Shown piece after piece: positions 39,188-46,158 of a stretch of DNA of 46,158 nucleotides. The notes beneath the pieces were generated by a model, which was not told where the DNA came from, ran no database searches, and was given only the letters and a program-made list of their open reading frames with translations. A program made the translations under genes and the position numbers. The stretch covers positions 1 to 46,158 of IMG/VR virus record IMGVR_UViG_3300024239_000004; one strand, 5' to 3'. The first letter of the stretch is position 1. Each line of letters begins with the position of its first letter. Source of the stretch: a virus.

Positions 39188-40588
39188 ATGCAAATAACAG
39201 TCAATCAATTAGCGCATCTAATCGCCAACAGCGCACCGCAGAGCTTGAGACAAAGCTGGGCCAATGCCTCACTGAAAGGCAACACTAAGCAGCAACAGGC
39301 TTGGTTTGATTTCGGCTGGCCGGAACAGCTTAGCTTTGACATGCTTTACAATATGTTCAAGCGCTCTGGTATAGCAAAATGCGTTGTGACTACTCCGCCG
39401 GATATTTGCTGGAAAACCCATCCGATTATCTGGGAAGGCAAGTCAGCAGAAGAAGCTCAGAAGCGAAAAACAAGAACAGCCTTCGAAAATGCAGCCGATG
39501 AATTAGCTGACAGATTATCCATTTACCAACTGATGAAGCAGGCAGACGTTAAAGGTCGCATTGGCTATTACTCTGCATTCATCATTCAGATAGCCGGGCA
39601 AGGCGAAGAAATAGAATGGATAAAGCCGCTAGGCAGAATTCGACCCGATCAAGTTGTCAAAGTTATTCCGGTTTACAGCGAACAATTGCGCCAATCAACA
39701 TGGGACGAAGATAGAACTAGCATTCGTTACGGCCAACCTTTGACGTACAACTACCAAGAAGCTGCAGTTGGTAGCACTGATGACTCAATTAAACGCAGCG
39801 AGACGATCCACCACAGTAGGGTAATTGTATTCACAGAAAACCCTGAATCGGATTCAATTCGCGGCATACCAGAGCTTGAAGCGTCATTTAATGACCTGCT
39901 AATGATCGAGCTTATTTGTGGCGCAGGTGGTCAGGGGTTTTGGAAGAATGCAGCAAACAAACTGCACTTCAATATTACTGACCCGCAAGCTGCACCTGTT
40001 CAAGCACAAGAAAAAGCAGACATGGAGCAATCCCTAGAGGATTTCACCACTGAGCTTGATAAATTCCTGCTGACCTCTGGCATTGACGTAAACAAGCTAG
40101 AAGCCGCTTTAGCTGACCCTGAGCCGTTTTATCAGATGTACCTGTCTAACATAGCCGCATCATCGCGCATACCGAAAAACCGCTTATCAGGCAGTCAGAC
40201 AGGCGTTTTAGCCGGAGACAAAGACGAAGCTGCTTTCCTATCTGAAATGATGAGCCGCCGTCAGAACTGGTGCGCTCAGATGGTCAATCAGTGGATCGAC
40301 TGGTGTATAGCTCATGGCGTTCTGCCTAAAGTCCGGTACGTGGTCGAATTTGACGATCTGCTTTCTGCTTCTGATGAGCAGCGTTTAACTTTGGTTGATA
40401 AGATGACTCAGGCAAACGACAAGCATATCACAGCACAAGTGAAAATCGGTGCAACTGAAATCAGCCCGTTATTCAGCGATGAAGAAATGCGCCTTGTTGC
40501 TGGTTATAAAGGCCCGGTAAGACAGGTTGTCGAGCAAGTGGAGGATGAAATAGTTGAGCCTGAAGCAGAAATAGTTGACAATCAATAA
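39188..40588 (+). CDS. Portal protein (DUF1073 family)
   Basis: The 466-residue protein matches DUF1073-type portals: FDMLYNMFKRSGIAKCVVTT with PPDICWK near the start, HHSRVIVFTENPESDSIRGI, and AASSRIPKNRLSGSQTGVLA near residue 325-350. Twelve copies form the ring through which DNA enters and leaves the head. The acidic C-terminal tail (VEDEIVEPEAEIVD) is typical of linkers to other head proteins. Confidence 0.9.
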   Translation: MQITVNQLAHLIANSAPQSLRQSWANASLKGNTKQQQAWFDFGWPEQLSFDMLYNMFKRSGIAKCVVTTPPDICWKTHPIIWEGKSAEEAQKRKTRTAFENAADELADRLSIYQLMKQADVKGRIGYYSAFIIQIAGQGEEIEWIKPLGRIRPDQVVKVIPVYSEQLRQSTWDEDRTSIRYGQPLTYNYQEAAVGSTDDSIKRSETIHHSRVIVFTENPESDSIRGIPELEASFNDLLMIELICGAGGQGFWKNAANKLHFNITDPQAAPVQAQEKADMEQSLEDFTTELDKFLLTSGIDVNKLEAALADPEPFYQMYLSNIAASSRIPKNRLSGSQTGVLAGDKDEAAFLSEMMSRRQNWCAQMVNQWIDWCIAHGVLPKVRYVVEFDDLLSASDEQRLTLVDKMTQANDKHITAQVKIGATEISPLFSDEEMRLVAGYKGPVRQVVEQVEDEIVEPEAEIVDNQ

Positions 40589-40603
40589 CGGATAGAATAC
40601 ATT
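40575..40603 (+). promoter_or_regulatory. Promoter of the accessory gene at 40641
   Basis: TTGACA, 17 bases, then TACATT: the -35 box is perfect. It begins inside the end of the portal gene. Confidence 0.68.
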
Positions 40604-40618
40604 TTGTGTTTAGATAAA
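40604..40618 (+). promoter_or_regulatory. Candidate operator TTGTGTTTAGATAAA, copy 2
   Basis: This copy is identical over 15 bases to that at 23614-23628 and begins directly after the -10 box, covering the expected transcription start. A protein bound here would block initiation. Confidence 0.5.
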
Positions 40619-40640
40619 TGTGTTTAAACGGGAGATTGAA

Positions 40641-41165
40641 ATGACTACAAAAACATTTTGGGCTTTAAGTGCTGAAGATTCTGAGCAACATAGACATGCA
40701 GCGGAAGCGCAAACAAAAGCCACTGAAGATGCGAAAAACTATGTTATTGAACGGATCAACTGTGATGGAGTTTTTATAACAACATCAGGCGCAATCTATC
40801 TTGGATTTAAAGAAAAGCAAGATAATCCACAGCTACATAAAAGACCTACTCACTGGCACGATGGTCAGCACCTGTACTGCACAAAAGCAAAAACAGAATG
40901 GAATCAAATCCTGATTGACGCTGAAAAGATAGCCAGATCAGCGATTAAGTTTGACGCTTACTGCAAAAATATTTGGCCAAAAATGGTTATTGCCAGCGTA
41001 GGCAGCGAAGGCGGTAGCAGCTTTTCACTCAATCAAACGTCATTTGGCTTTTTATCCGGCAGGGTAGTTGCCGTGGTTCCATTTGGTAGTGGCACTATTG
41101 ATAGCTCAATCATTGCTGATGGATTCAGCGAACTAACAATGTCGCAATACGCAGAACTTAAATAG
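40641..41165 (+). CDS. Accessory protein between portal and MuF (moron-like)
   Basis: The 174-residue protein starts MTTKTFWALSAEDSEQHRHA at 40641 with GGGAG upstream. It has no membrane segment or known fold; FSLNQTSFGFLSGRVVAVVP near the C-terminus is a beta region. The gene has its own promoter, operator candidate and terminator, so it is independent of the head operon. Such units often act on the host or exclude other phages, but no function can be named. Confidence 0.7.
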   Translation: MTTKTFWALSAEDSEQHRHAAEAQTKATEDAKNYVIERINCDGVFITTSGAIYLGFKEKQDNPQLHKRPTHWHDGQHLYCTKAKTEWNQILIDAEKIARSAIKFDAYCKNIWPKMVIASVGSEGGSSFSLNQTSFGFLSGRVVAVVPFGSGTIDSSIIADGFSELTMSQYAELK

Positions 41166-41189
41166 CCAGCATAACGCTGGCTTTTCTTT
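41164..41189 (+). terminator. Terminator of the accessory gene
   Basis: AGCCAGC/GCTGGCT with an ATAAC loop is followed by TTTTCTTT. The stem begins at the stop codon of the accessory gene. Portal operon transcripts must pass it or restart before MuF. Confidence 0.88.
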
Positions 41190-41228
41190 GTGTGCTACCA
41201 TATTCAAAACTACTAATCAGATCTGAAA

Positions 41229-42227
41229 ATGCAAATAACCAAAATCGTTGCCAACATATCATCAGCAGATAAATACCCCACAAGACAACAAGGCAATATC
41301 AGGGCTGGCGCTGCAGCTATCAAGCAAAGAATGCTCAGCGCAGAGGATGAAGTATTGGCGCTGTTTGATGCTATCCCGGTCAAATCGATCAACGTAAACC
41401 AGTTACAGAATAATGAGCTTTACTATCAGTACGAGCTATCAGCAACCAGATTTCTGCAAGTCGAGCAGGATATAAAAGACATCATAGCTAAATGGCTTGA
41501 GGTCCAGGATATAACGCAGAAGCCCGCCAGATGGTTTTTCAATCCATACTTAGATAAGGCTTATTCGTCCGGCACAGCAGCAAGCCTTACGCGCATGACT
41601 TCAGCACTCGAATCAACAGCATTTGCTGATACCTTTGACGGCCAGTTTTTAATGAGTCAGCTCGACTATGAAAACGTGCTTTTGTCCGAGCCATACCGCA
41701 GACGCATTGAGCTAGTCGCAGCAAGAACATTCAACAGCATGGCAGGCTTTGCTGATGAAAACGGTGTAAGACTGTCGCAGATACTTGCTCAGGGCATGGC
41801 TGGCGGTCAATCACCTGCAACCATATCGGCTTTGATGCAAAAAGAGTTTGAAGATATTCAGGGCTGGCGAGCTTTACGCATTGCCAGAACCGAAATCAAC
41901 ACGGCGCATAATGTGGCCCGGTCAGACACAGATAAAGACGCTAGAGACAGGCTTGGTATAGAGCTAAAGCAAATGCACGTTAGCGCGTTGCTTGAAACTA
42001 CTAGACCGCATCATGCAGAGAGACAAGGCTTATTGTTTACGCCAGAAGCGCAGGACTTGTGGTGGTCTATTGGTGCTAATCGGATTTCATGTTATTGCAC
42101 TACCGTGACGATTGTTTTCATCAACGGCGAGCCGCTACAAAAAGACTTAATCAAGAAAACAAGAGCCAAGGGCCAGAAATACCTTGGCATCGAAAGAGAG
42201 TATGAGGATGGGATTAATCCTGATTAA
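41229..42227 (+). CDS. MuF/SPP1 gp7-like head morphogenesis protein
   Basis: The 332-residue protein has the MuF fold in its C-terminal half: GMAGGQSPATISALMQKEF, then RALRIARTEINTAHNVARSD and HVSALLETTRPHHAERQG, with late Cys residues (NRISCYCTTVTIV). It is a minor head protein that associates with the portal and scaffold and may enter the cell with the DNA. Its end overlaps the convergent minus-strand gene by four bases. Confidence 0.88.
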   Translation: MQITKIVANISSADKYPTRQQGNIRAGAAAIKQRMLSAEDEVLALFDAIPVKSINVNQLQNNELYYQYELSATRFLQVEQDIKDIIAKWLEVQDITQKPARWFFNPYLDKAYSSGTAASLTRMTSALESTAFADTFDGQFLMSQLDYENVLLSEPYRRRIELVAARTFNSMAGFADENGVRLSQILAQGMAGGQSPATISALMQKEFEDIQGWRALRIARTEINTAHNVARSDTDKDARDRLGIELKQMHVSALLETTRPHHAERQGLLFTPEAQDLWWSIGANRISCYCTTVTIVFINGEPLQKDLIKKTRAKGQKYLGIEREYEDGINPD

Positions 42228-42391
42228 ATCTTTATTAAGTAAACCCCTATATTGATAATCACCACTAATGCTGCAACACCAAAAAACACAGTTGAAGCGA
42301 ACTTAAATCCATCCTTTTTTGCTATACACGCAAAAATAAGCAAGAATGGAATCGAAATAATAAACCAGCCAATTGCGTTATAAATACTCAT
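42224..42391 (-). CDS. Small membrane protein on the opposite strand
   Basis: The 55-residue protein (start MSIYNAIGW at 42391; a GTG at 42433 lacks a ribosome site) has two transmembrane helices (GWFIISIPFLLIFACIA and FASTVFFGVAALVVIINIGV) with a short basic loop. It is the only minus-strand gene in the head module, which marks it as an accessory insertion, possibly for superinfection exclusion. Confidence 0.6.
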   Translation of the reverse strand: MSIYNAIGWFIISIPFLLIFACIAKKDGFKFASTVFFGVAALVVIINIGVYLIKI

Positions 42392-42457
42392 TCTCGCTAT
42401 CCAATTAATCAATCCACACAAAAACTCTACCACATAAAAAATATTTGTCTATTACTT

Positions 42458-42486
42458 TTGTGTATTTTTTAAGTTTGGTTTATAGT
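42458..42486 (+). promoter_or_regulatory. Promoter of the second accessory unit
   Basis: TTGTGT, 17 bases, then TATAGT lies 27 bases before the ATG at 42514. It drives the two small genes that end at the terminator 42932-42961. Confidence 0.68.
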
Positions 42487-42513
42487 CTAGGTGTTTTCAG
42501 ATTGGAGGTGGTT

Positions 42514-42669
42514 ATGAAAGATAGTGAATTTTTAAACTGGATAGCTGACAGGCTCGTTTTTGTTCATGGAGATATGGAGGCTCAGGATTTTATTATCCGG
42601 CTCAGAAAAATGGCAGAGGGCGAACCTAAGCGCGAATTTGTGGTTAATCAAACTAAAGGTGGTGAGTGA
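42514..42669 (+). CDS. Small phage protein (WIADRLV family)
   Basis: The 51-residue helical protein contains FLNWIADRLVFVHGDMEAQD, a pattern seen in many phage accessory proteins of unknown role. ATG at 42514 has GGAGG upstream. It overlaps the DUF551 gene by one base. Confidence 0.68.
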   Translation: MKDSEFLNWIADRLVFVHGDMEAQDFIIRLRKMAEGEPKREFVVNQTKGGE

Positions 42670-42902
42670 TGGAGTGGATTAAGTGCAGTGAGAAAATGCC
42701 GGAATCCGGTGATGAATGCTTATTCTACAGACCACTTGCAGGAAACACAGGTGACCCTGTAATCGCAGTGAGGATTGCAAAAAATGATGACGGTCAATGC
42801 TGGGCGCAAACCGTTCCAGATGGGGAGCTTCCATGCAATCCGACAGATGGATATTGTCACGTATCTCACTGGATGCCTCTACCGCCTCCACCATCAGAAT
42901 AA
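42669..42902 (+). CDS. DUF551 protein
   Basis: The 77-residue protein has the DUF551 signature: MEWIKCSEKMPESGDECLFY at the start and YCHVSHWMPLPPPPSE at the end. Such proteins are common in phage accessory regions and their function is unknown. The start overlaps the previous stop (TGATG). Confidence 0.85.
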   Translation: MEWIKCSEKMPESGDECLFYRPLAGNTGDPVIAVRIAKNDDGQCWAQTVPDGELPCNPTDGYCHVSHWMPLPPPPSE

Positions 42903-42931
42903 TTGCAACAAACCTGCTTAAATCCTATACT

Positions 42932-42961
42932 AGCCCCAAGGTAATCACCAAGGGGCTTTTT
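42932..42961 (+). terminator. Terminator overlapping the ribosome site of the protease gene
   Basis: AGCCCC/GGGGCT with an inner GGT/ACC stem is followed by TTTTT, ending one base before the ATG at 42962. The 3' arm contains AGGGG, the only ribosome site of the next gene, so the hairpin may both end the accessory transcript and hide that site. Confidence 0.82.
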
Positions 42962-44437
42962 ATGCCACGCTTTACAGTAAATAAAGGCTCACTGTTCGTT
43001 AACGTAGTAAGTCAAGTTAATTCCGCAGCTATCCGCAAAGAAGTGAAAAACGGCAAAAGCTATATTGTTGTGCCGTCTTATACTCTGCCTGATGATGTGG
43101 TAATGAATGGCGGCTTATACCCTGCCGATGAGATAGAGAAAAGCTATAAGACGCTTAACGGCACTCATGCGCCTATCGAGCACCCGCAAGACGACAACGG
43201 CTCATTTATCAGCGCAACTTCACCACAGGCCATGATCAACGGCTATCTGATTGGCGCATTCAATACGAATGTTAAGCGTGAAAATGGTAGGGTCTATGCT
43301 GAAAAGTGGATACCTGAAACCATTGCAAATTCATCGGACAAAGGTAAGCGCCTAATTGACCGCCTAAATGCAATCATGAAAGGCAATGGCGAGCCAATCC
43401 ACACAAGTACAGGCGTTTTGCTTGAGCGCGAAACCGTGGAGCCTAAGACGAATGCCGCTGGTTCTGAATATTCGTGGATAGCGCGTAACATGATTTTCGA
43501 CCATGACGCTATTCTTCTGGATAACCCCGGCGCTGCTACTCCCGCTGACGGTGTTGGCATTGGCGTTAATGCTCAGATTGATGATCAAGAGGTTGAGCGA
43601 TTGGTTTTCATCGACAACTCAACTGGCTTGGATATGTCAGGCAGCCCAATGCAAGAGATCCGCGAAGCTGAACAAGCAGCCGGATTGATGAAAGCCAAGC
43701 TGAAAGAAGCCATCAAAGCCTATTACGAAGCCAAAGAAGAAGCCGAAAAAGAATCAGCAGAAATGCAGATGAACTCTGATTACTGGGTATGGGTTCAGGA
43801 CTGGAATCAGGACACGGTTATTTTTGATTGCGATGCTGGTTTAATGTCTGCCACTTATTCGACCGATGGCGACACTGTAACGCTTACCAGTGAGCCGGAA
43901 GCAATCAAGGTCGAACCTATGTATAAAAAGGCCATGAACGCAGCCAGGGACGCAATCAAGGCTATATTTGCAGCCAAGGGTAAAACGGCATACAATACAA
44001 AAGACAAAGTTGTCAATCCAATTTCGCAAAACAAAGAGGGTACGCGCATGGATAAAATCATTGCCGCGCTGAACGCTAAGGGCATTCAAACGAATGGCCT
44101 GAACGATGATCAGCTTTTGGCTGAATACAACAAAATGATTACAGCTAATAGCGGTGATGCAATTGCGCAAGCCGTAAAAGCTGCTATCGAACCTTTGGCA
44201 CAGCAAGTTAACACCTTGCAAGCAACTATCGCCGCTAACGCCGACAAAGAAAAAGAAACTATGGTTAACGCCTTAGTTGCTGCTGATGTTGGTTTAGATG
44301 CTGACGACCTGAAAGCTATGTCAGTGAACTCACTGCAAAAGCTTCACGCTAAGCACTGCCAAACAACTGCTGGTCTGAGTGGTGCTTTTAACTCTGCATC
44401 TGATGCAGGCGGTTACAAATTAGAAATGCCAGCGTAA
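42962..44437 (+). CDS. Capsid protease fused to scaffold (DUF2213)
   Basis: The 491-residue protein has an N-terminal DUF2213 protease domain: KNGKSYIVVPSYTLPDDVVM, LNGTHAPIEHP (likely catalytic His) and EYSWIARNMIFDHDAILLDN. A long charged helical scaffold follows from about residue 235 (MKAKLKEAIKAYYEAKEEAE), and another coiled part near the C-terminus. It helps assemble the procapsid and then cleaves scaffold. ATG at 42962 follows AGGGG by six bases. Confidence 0.88.
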   Translation: MPRFTVNKGSLFVNVVSQVNSAAIRKEVKNGKSYIVVPSYTLPDDVVMNGGLYPADEIEKSYKTLNGTHAPIEHPQDDNGSFISATSPQAMINGYLIGAFNTNVKRENGRVYAEKWIPETIANSSDKGKRLIDRLNAIMKGNGEPIHTSTGVLLERETVEPKTNAAGSEYSWIARNMIFDHDAILLDNPGAATPADGVGIGVNAQIDDQEVERLVFIDNSTGLDMSGSPMQEIREAEQAAGLMKAKLKEAIKAYYEAKEEAEKESAEMQMNSDYWVWVQDWNQDTVIFDCDAGLMSATYSTDGDTVTLTSEPEAIKVEPMYKKAMNAARDAIKAIFAAKGKTAYNTKDKVVNPISQNKEGTRMDKIIAALNAKGIQTNGLNDDQLLAEYNKMITANSGDAIAQAVKAAIEPLAQQVNTLQATIAANADKEKETMVNALVAADVGLDADDLKAMSVNSLQKLHAKHCQTTAGLSGAFNSASDAGGYKLEMPA

Positions 44438-44448
44438 GGAGCTGAATC

Positions 44449-44913
44449 ATGGCTAAAAATACTATTTTCGCTGGTGATGTTGGTAACTCATATCGTCCAC
44501 GCCAGCAAGAAGCAAAAACAACTCAGGCAGATGTTTTGCCTGGCATGTTAGTTGTTCGATCTTCTGGCTCTTTCGTTAAACACGCAACTGCTGGTCAGGG
44601 CGGTGATTTCTTCATTGCGAAAGAAAACTCAATGGCTCAGCAATCTGTCACTGATTTATACGCTAACGGTGATACTGTTTTTGCGTATCAGCCAGATCCA
44701 AACCAGTTGTTCAATATTGCCATTGCTGCAACACAAAACATTACCGCAGTTGGTACGCCGATCACCTCTAACGGTGCTGGCTATGGCCGAATCGCGTTAA
44801 CTACTGGCGCAGAAGAAGTGCTGTTCTATGCTGACGAAATCGTCAACGTAACAACGGCTGGTACTTTAGTTCGCTGTCGCGTTGCTGTCGCCGGCTATAG
44901 CGGCTTAGTTTAA
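44449..44913 (+). CDS. Capsid decoration-like protein
   Basis: The 154-residue beta-rich protein (MAKNTIFAGDVGNSYRPRQQ, then LPGMLVVRSSGSFVKHATAG) lies between the scaffold and major capsid genes, where phages of this type encode decoration or cement proteins of this size. It has no membrane or enzyme motif. Confidence 0.72.
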   Translation: MAKNTIFAGDVGNSYRPRQQEAKTTQADVLPGMLVVRSSGSFVKHATAGQGGDFFIAKENSMAQQSVTDLYANGDTVFAYQPDPNQLFNIAIAATQNITAVGTPITSNGAGYGRIALTTGAEEVLFYADEIVNVTTAGTLVRCRVAVAGYSGLV

Positions 44914-44923
44914 GGGGTAATAT

Positions 44924-45997
44924 ATGAGCTGGATTTTCTCTCAATCGCAAATGCAGGCGAACTCTGCAAACCGCGCCAACATGACAGAGCAGTACAATAC
45001 TCTGAACATGATGCGCTCTATCGCTGGTGATACTGATGACGATTTACGCGCTCAGGTTGCCCGCTACAACTCCAAATTAGCCGCTAACATGGGCCGCATC
45101 CCGGCTGATGTTTACCGCGACATGGACGCGCAGGCTGTAGCTATCATGCGCCAGCCAAACTTAACGCTGTTAACTGACTTGTTGCCACTGGCTAAGTCGC
45201 TGTCAATCGGTAAGATTTTGGCAGAATACCGCCAAAGCTCTGACGCTGGTAATGTGGTTACGTCTATTTCTGGTCAAGTGCCTATTCTGACTGATAAGAC
45301 CGCATACAAGTACGATGGCAACATCGTTCCTGTCCATGCTGTTGCTTATGGTCGCGAATGGCGTGAACTTGAAGGTCAGCGCAGTGAAGATTTTGACGGA
45401 CTGATCGACGATGCAGCGAACGCTACTCGAAACCTGCAAAACAAGATGGCCAACTATATCTACAACGGTGACGCCTCGTTATCGTTTAAAGGTAAAACTG
45501 GCTATGGCGTCAAAAACAACCCGAATACAGCCTTAGTTGATTTAGGTGCTGGCGGTTTAAATATCGACTTTACCTCTGCATCTGCAACAGGTGAAGCGAT
45601 TGCAAATGCTGTCAAGTCATTGCGTGACCGCTTGCGTATCACTAACGCTGTAAATGGTCAGGTCACATTTTACTTTAGCCGCACCGCTTTATCTAACTTT
45701 GAGCGTCCGTGGGACACTGGTAACGGCTCAAACATCAAGATCATTGATTGGTTACGTGGCTTAGAAGGTATCGCCGCAATTAAGGAAGATGCAAGCTTGA
45801 CTGGTAACGAAGTGGTATTCGGTGTTTTATCAACTGAATACATTCGCCCACTGGTAGGCATGGCAACAGGTACTTACCAAGTGCCGCGCACCATGTTCAA
45901 CTCTAACTACGATTTCGTGACAGCGAACGCAGTTGGTCTTGAGATTCGTGCAGACTACACTGGTAAATCTGGCTGGGGTTATGCTCGCGTAGCGTAA
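44924..45997 (+). CDS. Major capsid protein
   Basis: The 357-residue protein has the character of a HK97-fold capsid subunit: a helical N-terminus (ANMTEQYNTLNMMRSIAGDT), VYRDMDAQAVAIMRQ and YDGNIVPVHAVAYGREWREL in the core, and DFVTANAVGLEIRADYTGKS near the end. It resembles the DUF6260-type major capsid family. Expression is favoured by its GGGGTAATAT ribosome site. Confidence 0.88.
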   Translation: MSWIFSQSQMQANSANRANMTEQYNTLNMMRSIAGDTDDDLRAQVARYNSKLAANMGRIPADVYRDMDAQAVAIMRQPNLTLLTDLLPLAKSLSIGKILAEYRQSSDAGNVVTSISGQVPILTDKTAYKYDGNIVPVHAVAYGREWRELEGQRSEDFDGLIDDAANATRNLQNKMANYIYNGDASLSFKGKTGYGVKNNPNTALVDLGAGGLNIDFTSASATGEAIANAVKSLRDRLRITNAVNGQVTFYFSRTALSNFERPWDTGNGSNIKIIDWLRGLEGIAAIKEDASLTGNEVVFGVLSTEYIRPLVGMATGTYQVPRTMFNSNYDFVTANAVGLEIRADYTGKSGWGYARVA

Positions 45998-46008
45998 GGG
46001 GAATTTAA

Positions 46009-46158
46009 ATGGCAAGACCTAAGAAAGTAGTTCAGCAGCCAGAGCAATCTGGCGCTGAGACTAAGACTGAAGTTGTAGAGCCATTGGCTCAGCAGCCAGA
46101 GCAATCTGGCGCTGAGACTAAGACTGAAGTTGTAGAGCCATTGGCTCAGCAGCCAGAG
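46009..46158 (+). CDS. Repeat-containing protein after the capsid gene, N-terminal part (continues at position 1)
   Basis: The ATG at 46009 follows AAGGGG. The product starts MARPKKVV, a basic N-terminus typical of small proteins encoded after phage capsid genes, and runs directly into 19-residue repeats up to the last base of the window in an open frame. Joined to the left end through the shared bases it forms one protein of about 110 residues. The gene is therefore not truncated in the phage, only at the contig edge. Confidence 0.82.
   Translation, partial: MARPKKVVQQPEQSGAETKTEVVEPLAQQPEQSGAETKTEVVEPLAQQPE
46033..46158 (+). repeat. 57-bp in-frame tandem repeat, right end
   Basis: Two full copies (46033-46089 and 46090-46146) and 12 bases of a third are present. 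The last 74 bases of the window equal its first 74, which is expected when a circular or terminally redundant genome is closed inside a tandem array. Confidence 0.97.

Overview
This window is essentially one complete tailed double-stranded DNA phage genome. Genes abut or overlap by 1-14 bases and almost no host-like sequence is present. The layout (terminase, portal, MuF, protease/scaffold, capsid, neck, tail tube, tape measure, NlpC/P60, J-like tip protein) is that of a long, non-contractile-tailed siphovirus. RdgC, NinG, YopX, DUF1367, DUF551 and DUF4942 proteins suggest a Gram-negative, probably gammaproteobacterial host; this is inference. The contig is probably circular. Both ends lie inside the same 57-bp in-frame tandem repeat, the last 74 bases equal the first 74, and one gene runs across the join.

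Regions. (1) 35.7-46.2 kb continuing through 0-16.05 kb, plus strand: small and large terminase, a gene-poor stretch with a candidate structured RNA and tRNA-Gly(UCC), an HNH endonuclease, portal, MuF, DUF2213 protease/scaffold, decoration protein and major capsid protein. After the join come a repeat protein, a cluster of small membrane proteins, neck proteins, tail tube, tape measure, tail tip, tailspike/fibre/adhesin genes and a lysis enzyme. Two accessory units with their own promoters and terminators interrupt the head genes (40.6-41.2 kb and 42.2-42.96 kb). (2) 16.09-23.58 kb, minus strand: RecT, YqaJ exonuclease, RdgC, an MT-A70 methyltransferase, an SSB-like protein and many small genes, ending in small HTH and membrane proteins. 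(3) 23.65-24.2 kb, plus strand: a small island with an HTH regulator. (4) 24.2-31.08 kb, minus strand: replication genes (Cro-like regulator, Rha/KilAC antirepressor, O-like initiator with candidate iterons, loader-like protein, DnaB helicase), then YopX, DUF1367, dATP/dGTP diphosphohydrolase-like and DUF4942 methyltransferase genes. (5) 31.17-34.17 kb, plus strand: an early operon ending in ninG. (6) 34.2-35.6 kb, minus strand: five small accessory genes.

Control. Two face-to-face promoters at 31.12-31.15 kb overlap almost entirely and are bracketed by a perfect 8-bp inverted repeat; they form the central early switch. Three or four minus-strand promoters share a TTGCGTTT -35 region. One 15-base sequence, TTGTGTTTAGATAAA, lies inside the recT promoter and again directly after the promoter of the 40.6-kb accessory gene, so it is a likely operator. 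I found no integrase, excisionase or attachment site, so lysogeny by integration is not supported.

The strongest candidate for something undescribed is 38.0-38.57 kb. It has a near-consensus promoter, about 390 nt without an ORF but with nested long stems and a possible pseudoknot, then an intact tRNA-Gly. This resembles the setting of large ornate phage RNAs such as GOLLD and ROOL, but I cannot assign a class by eye.
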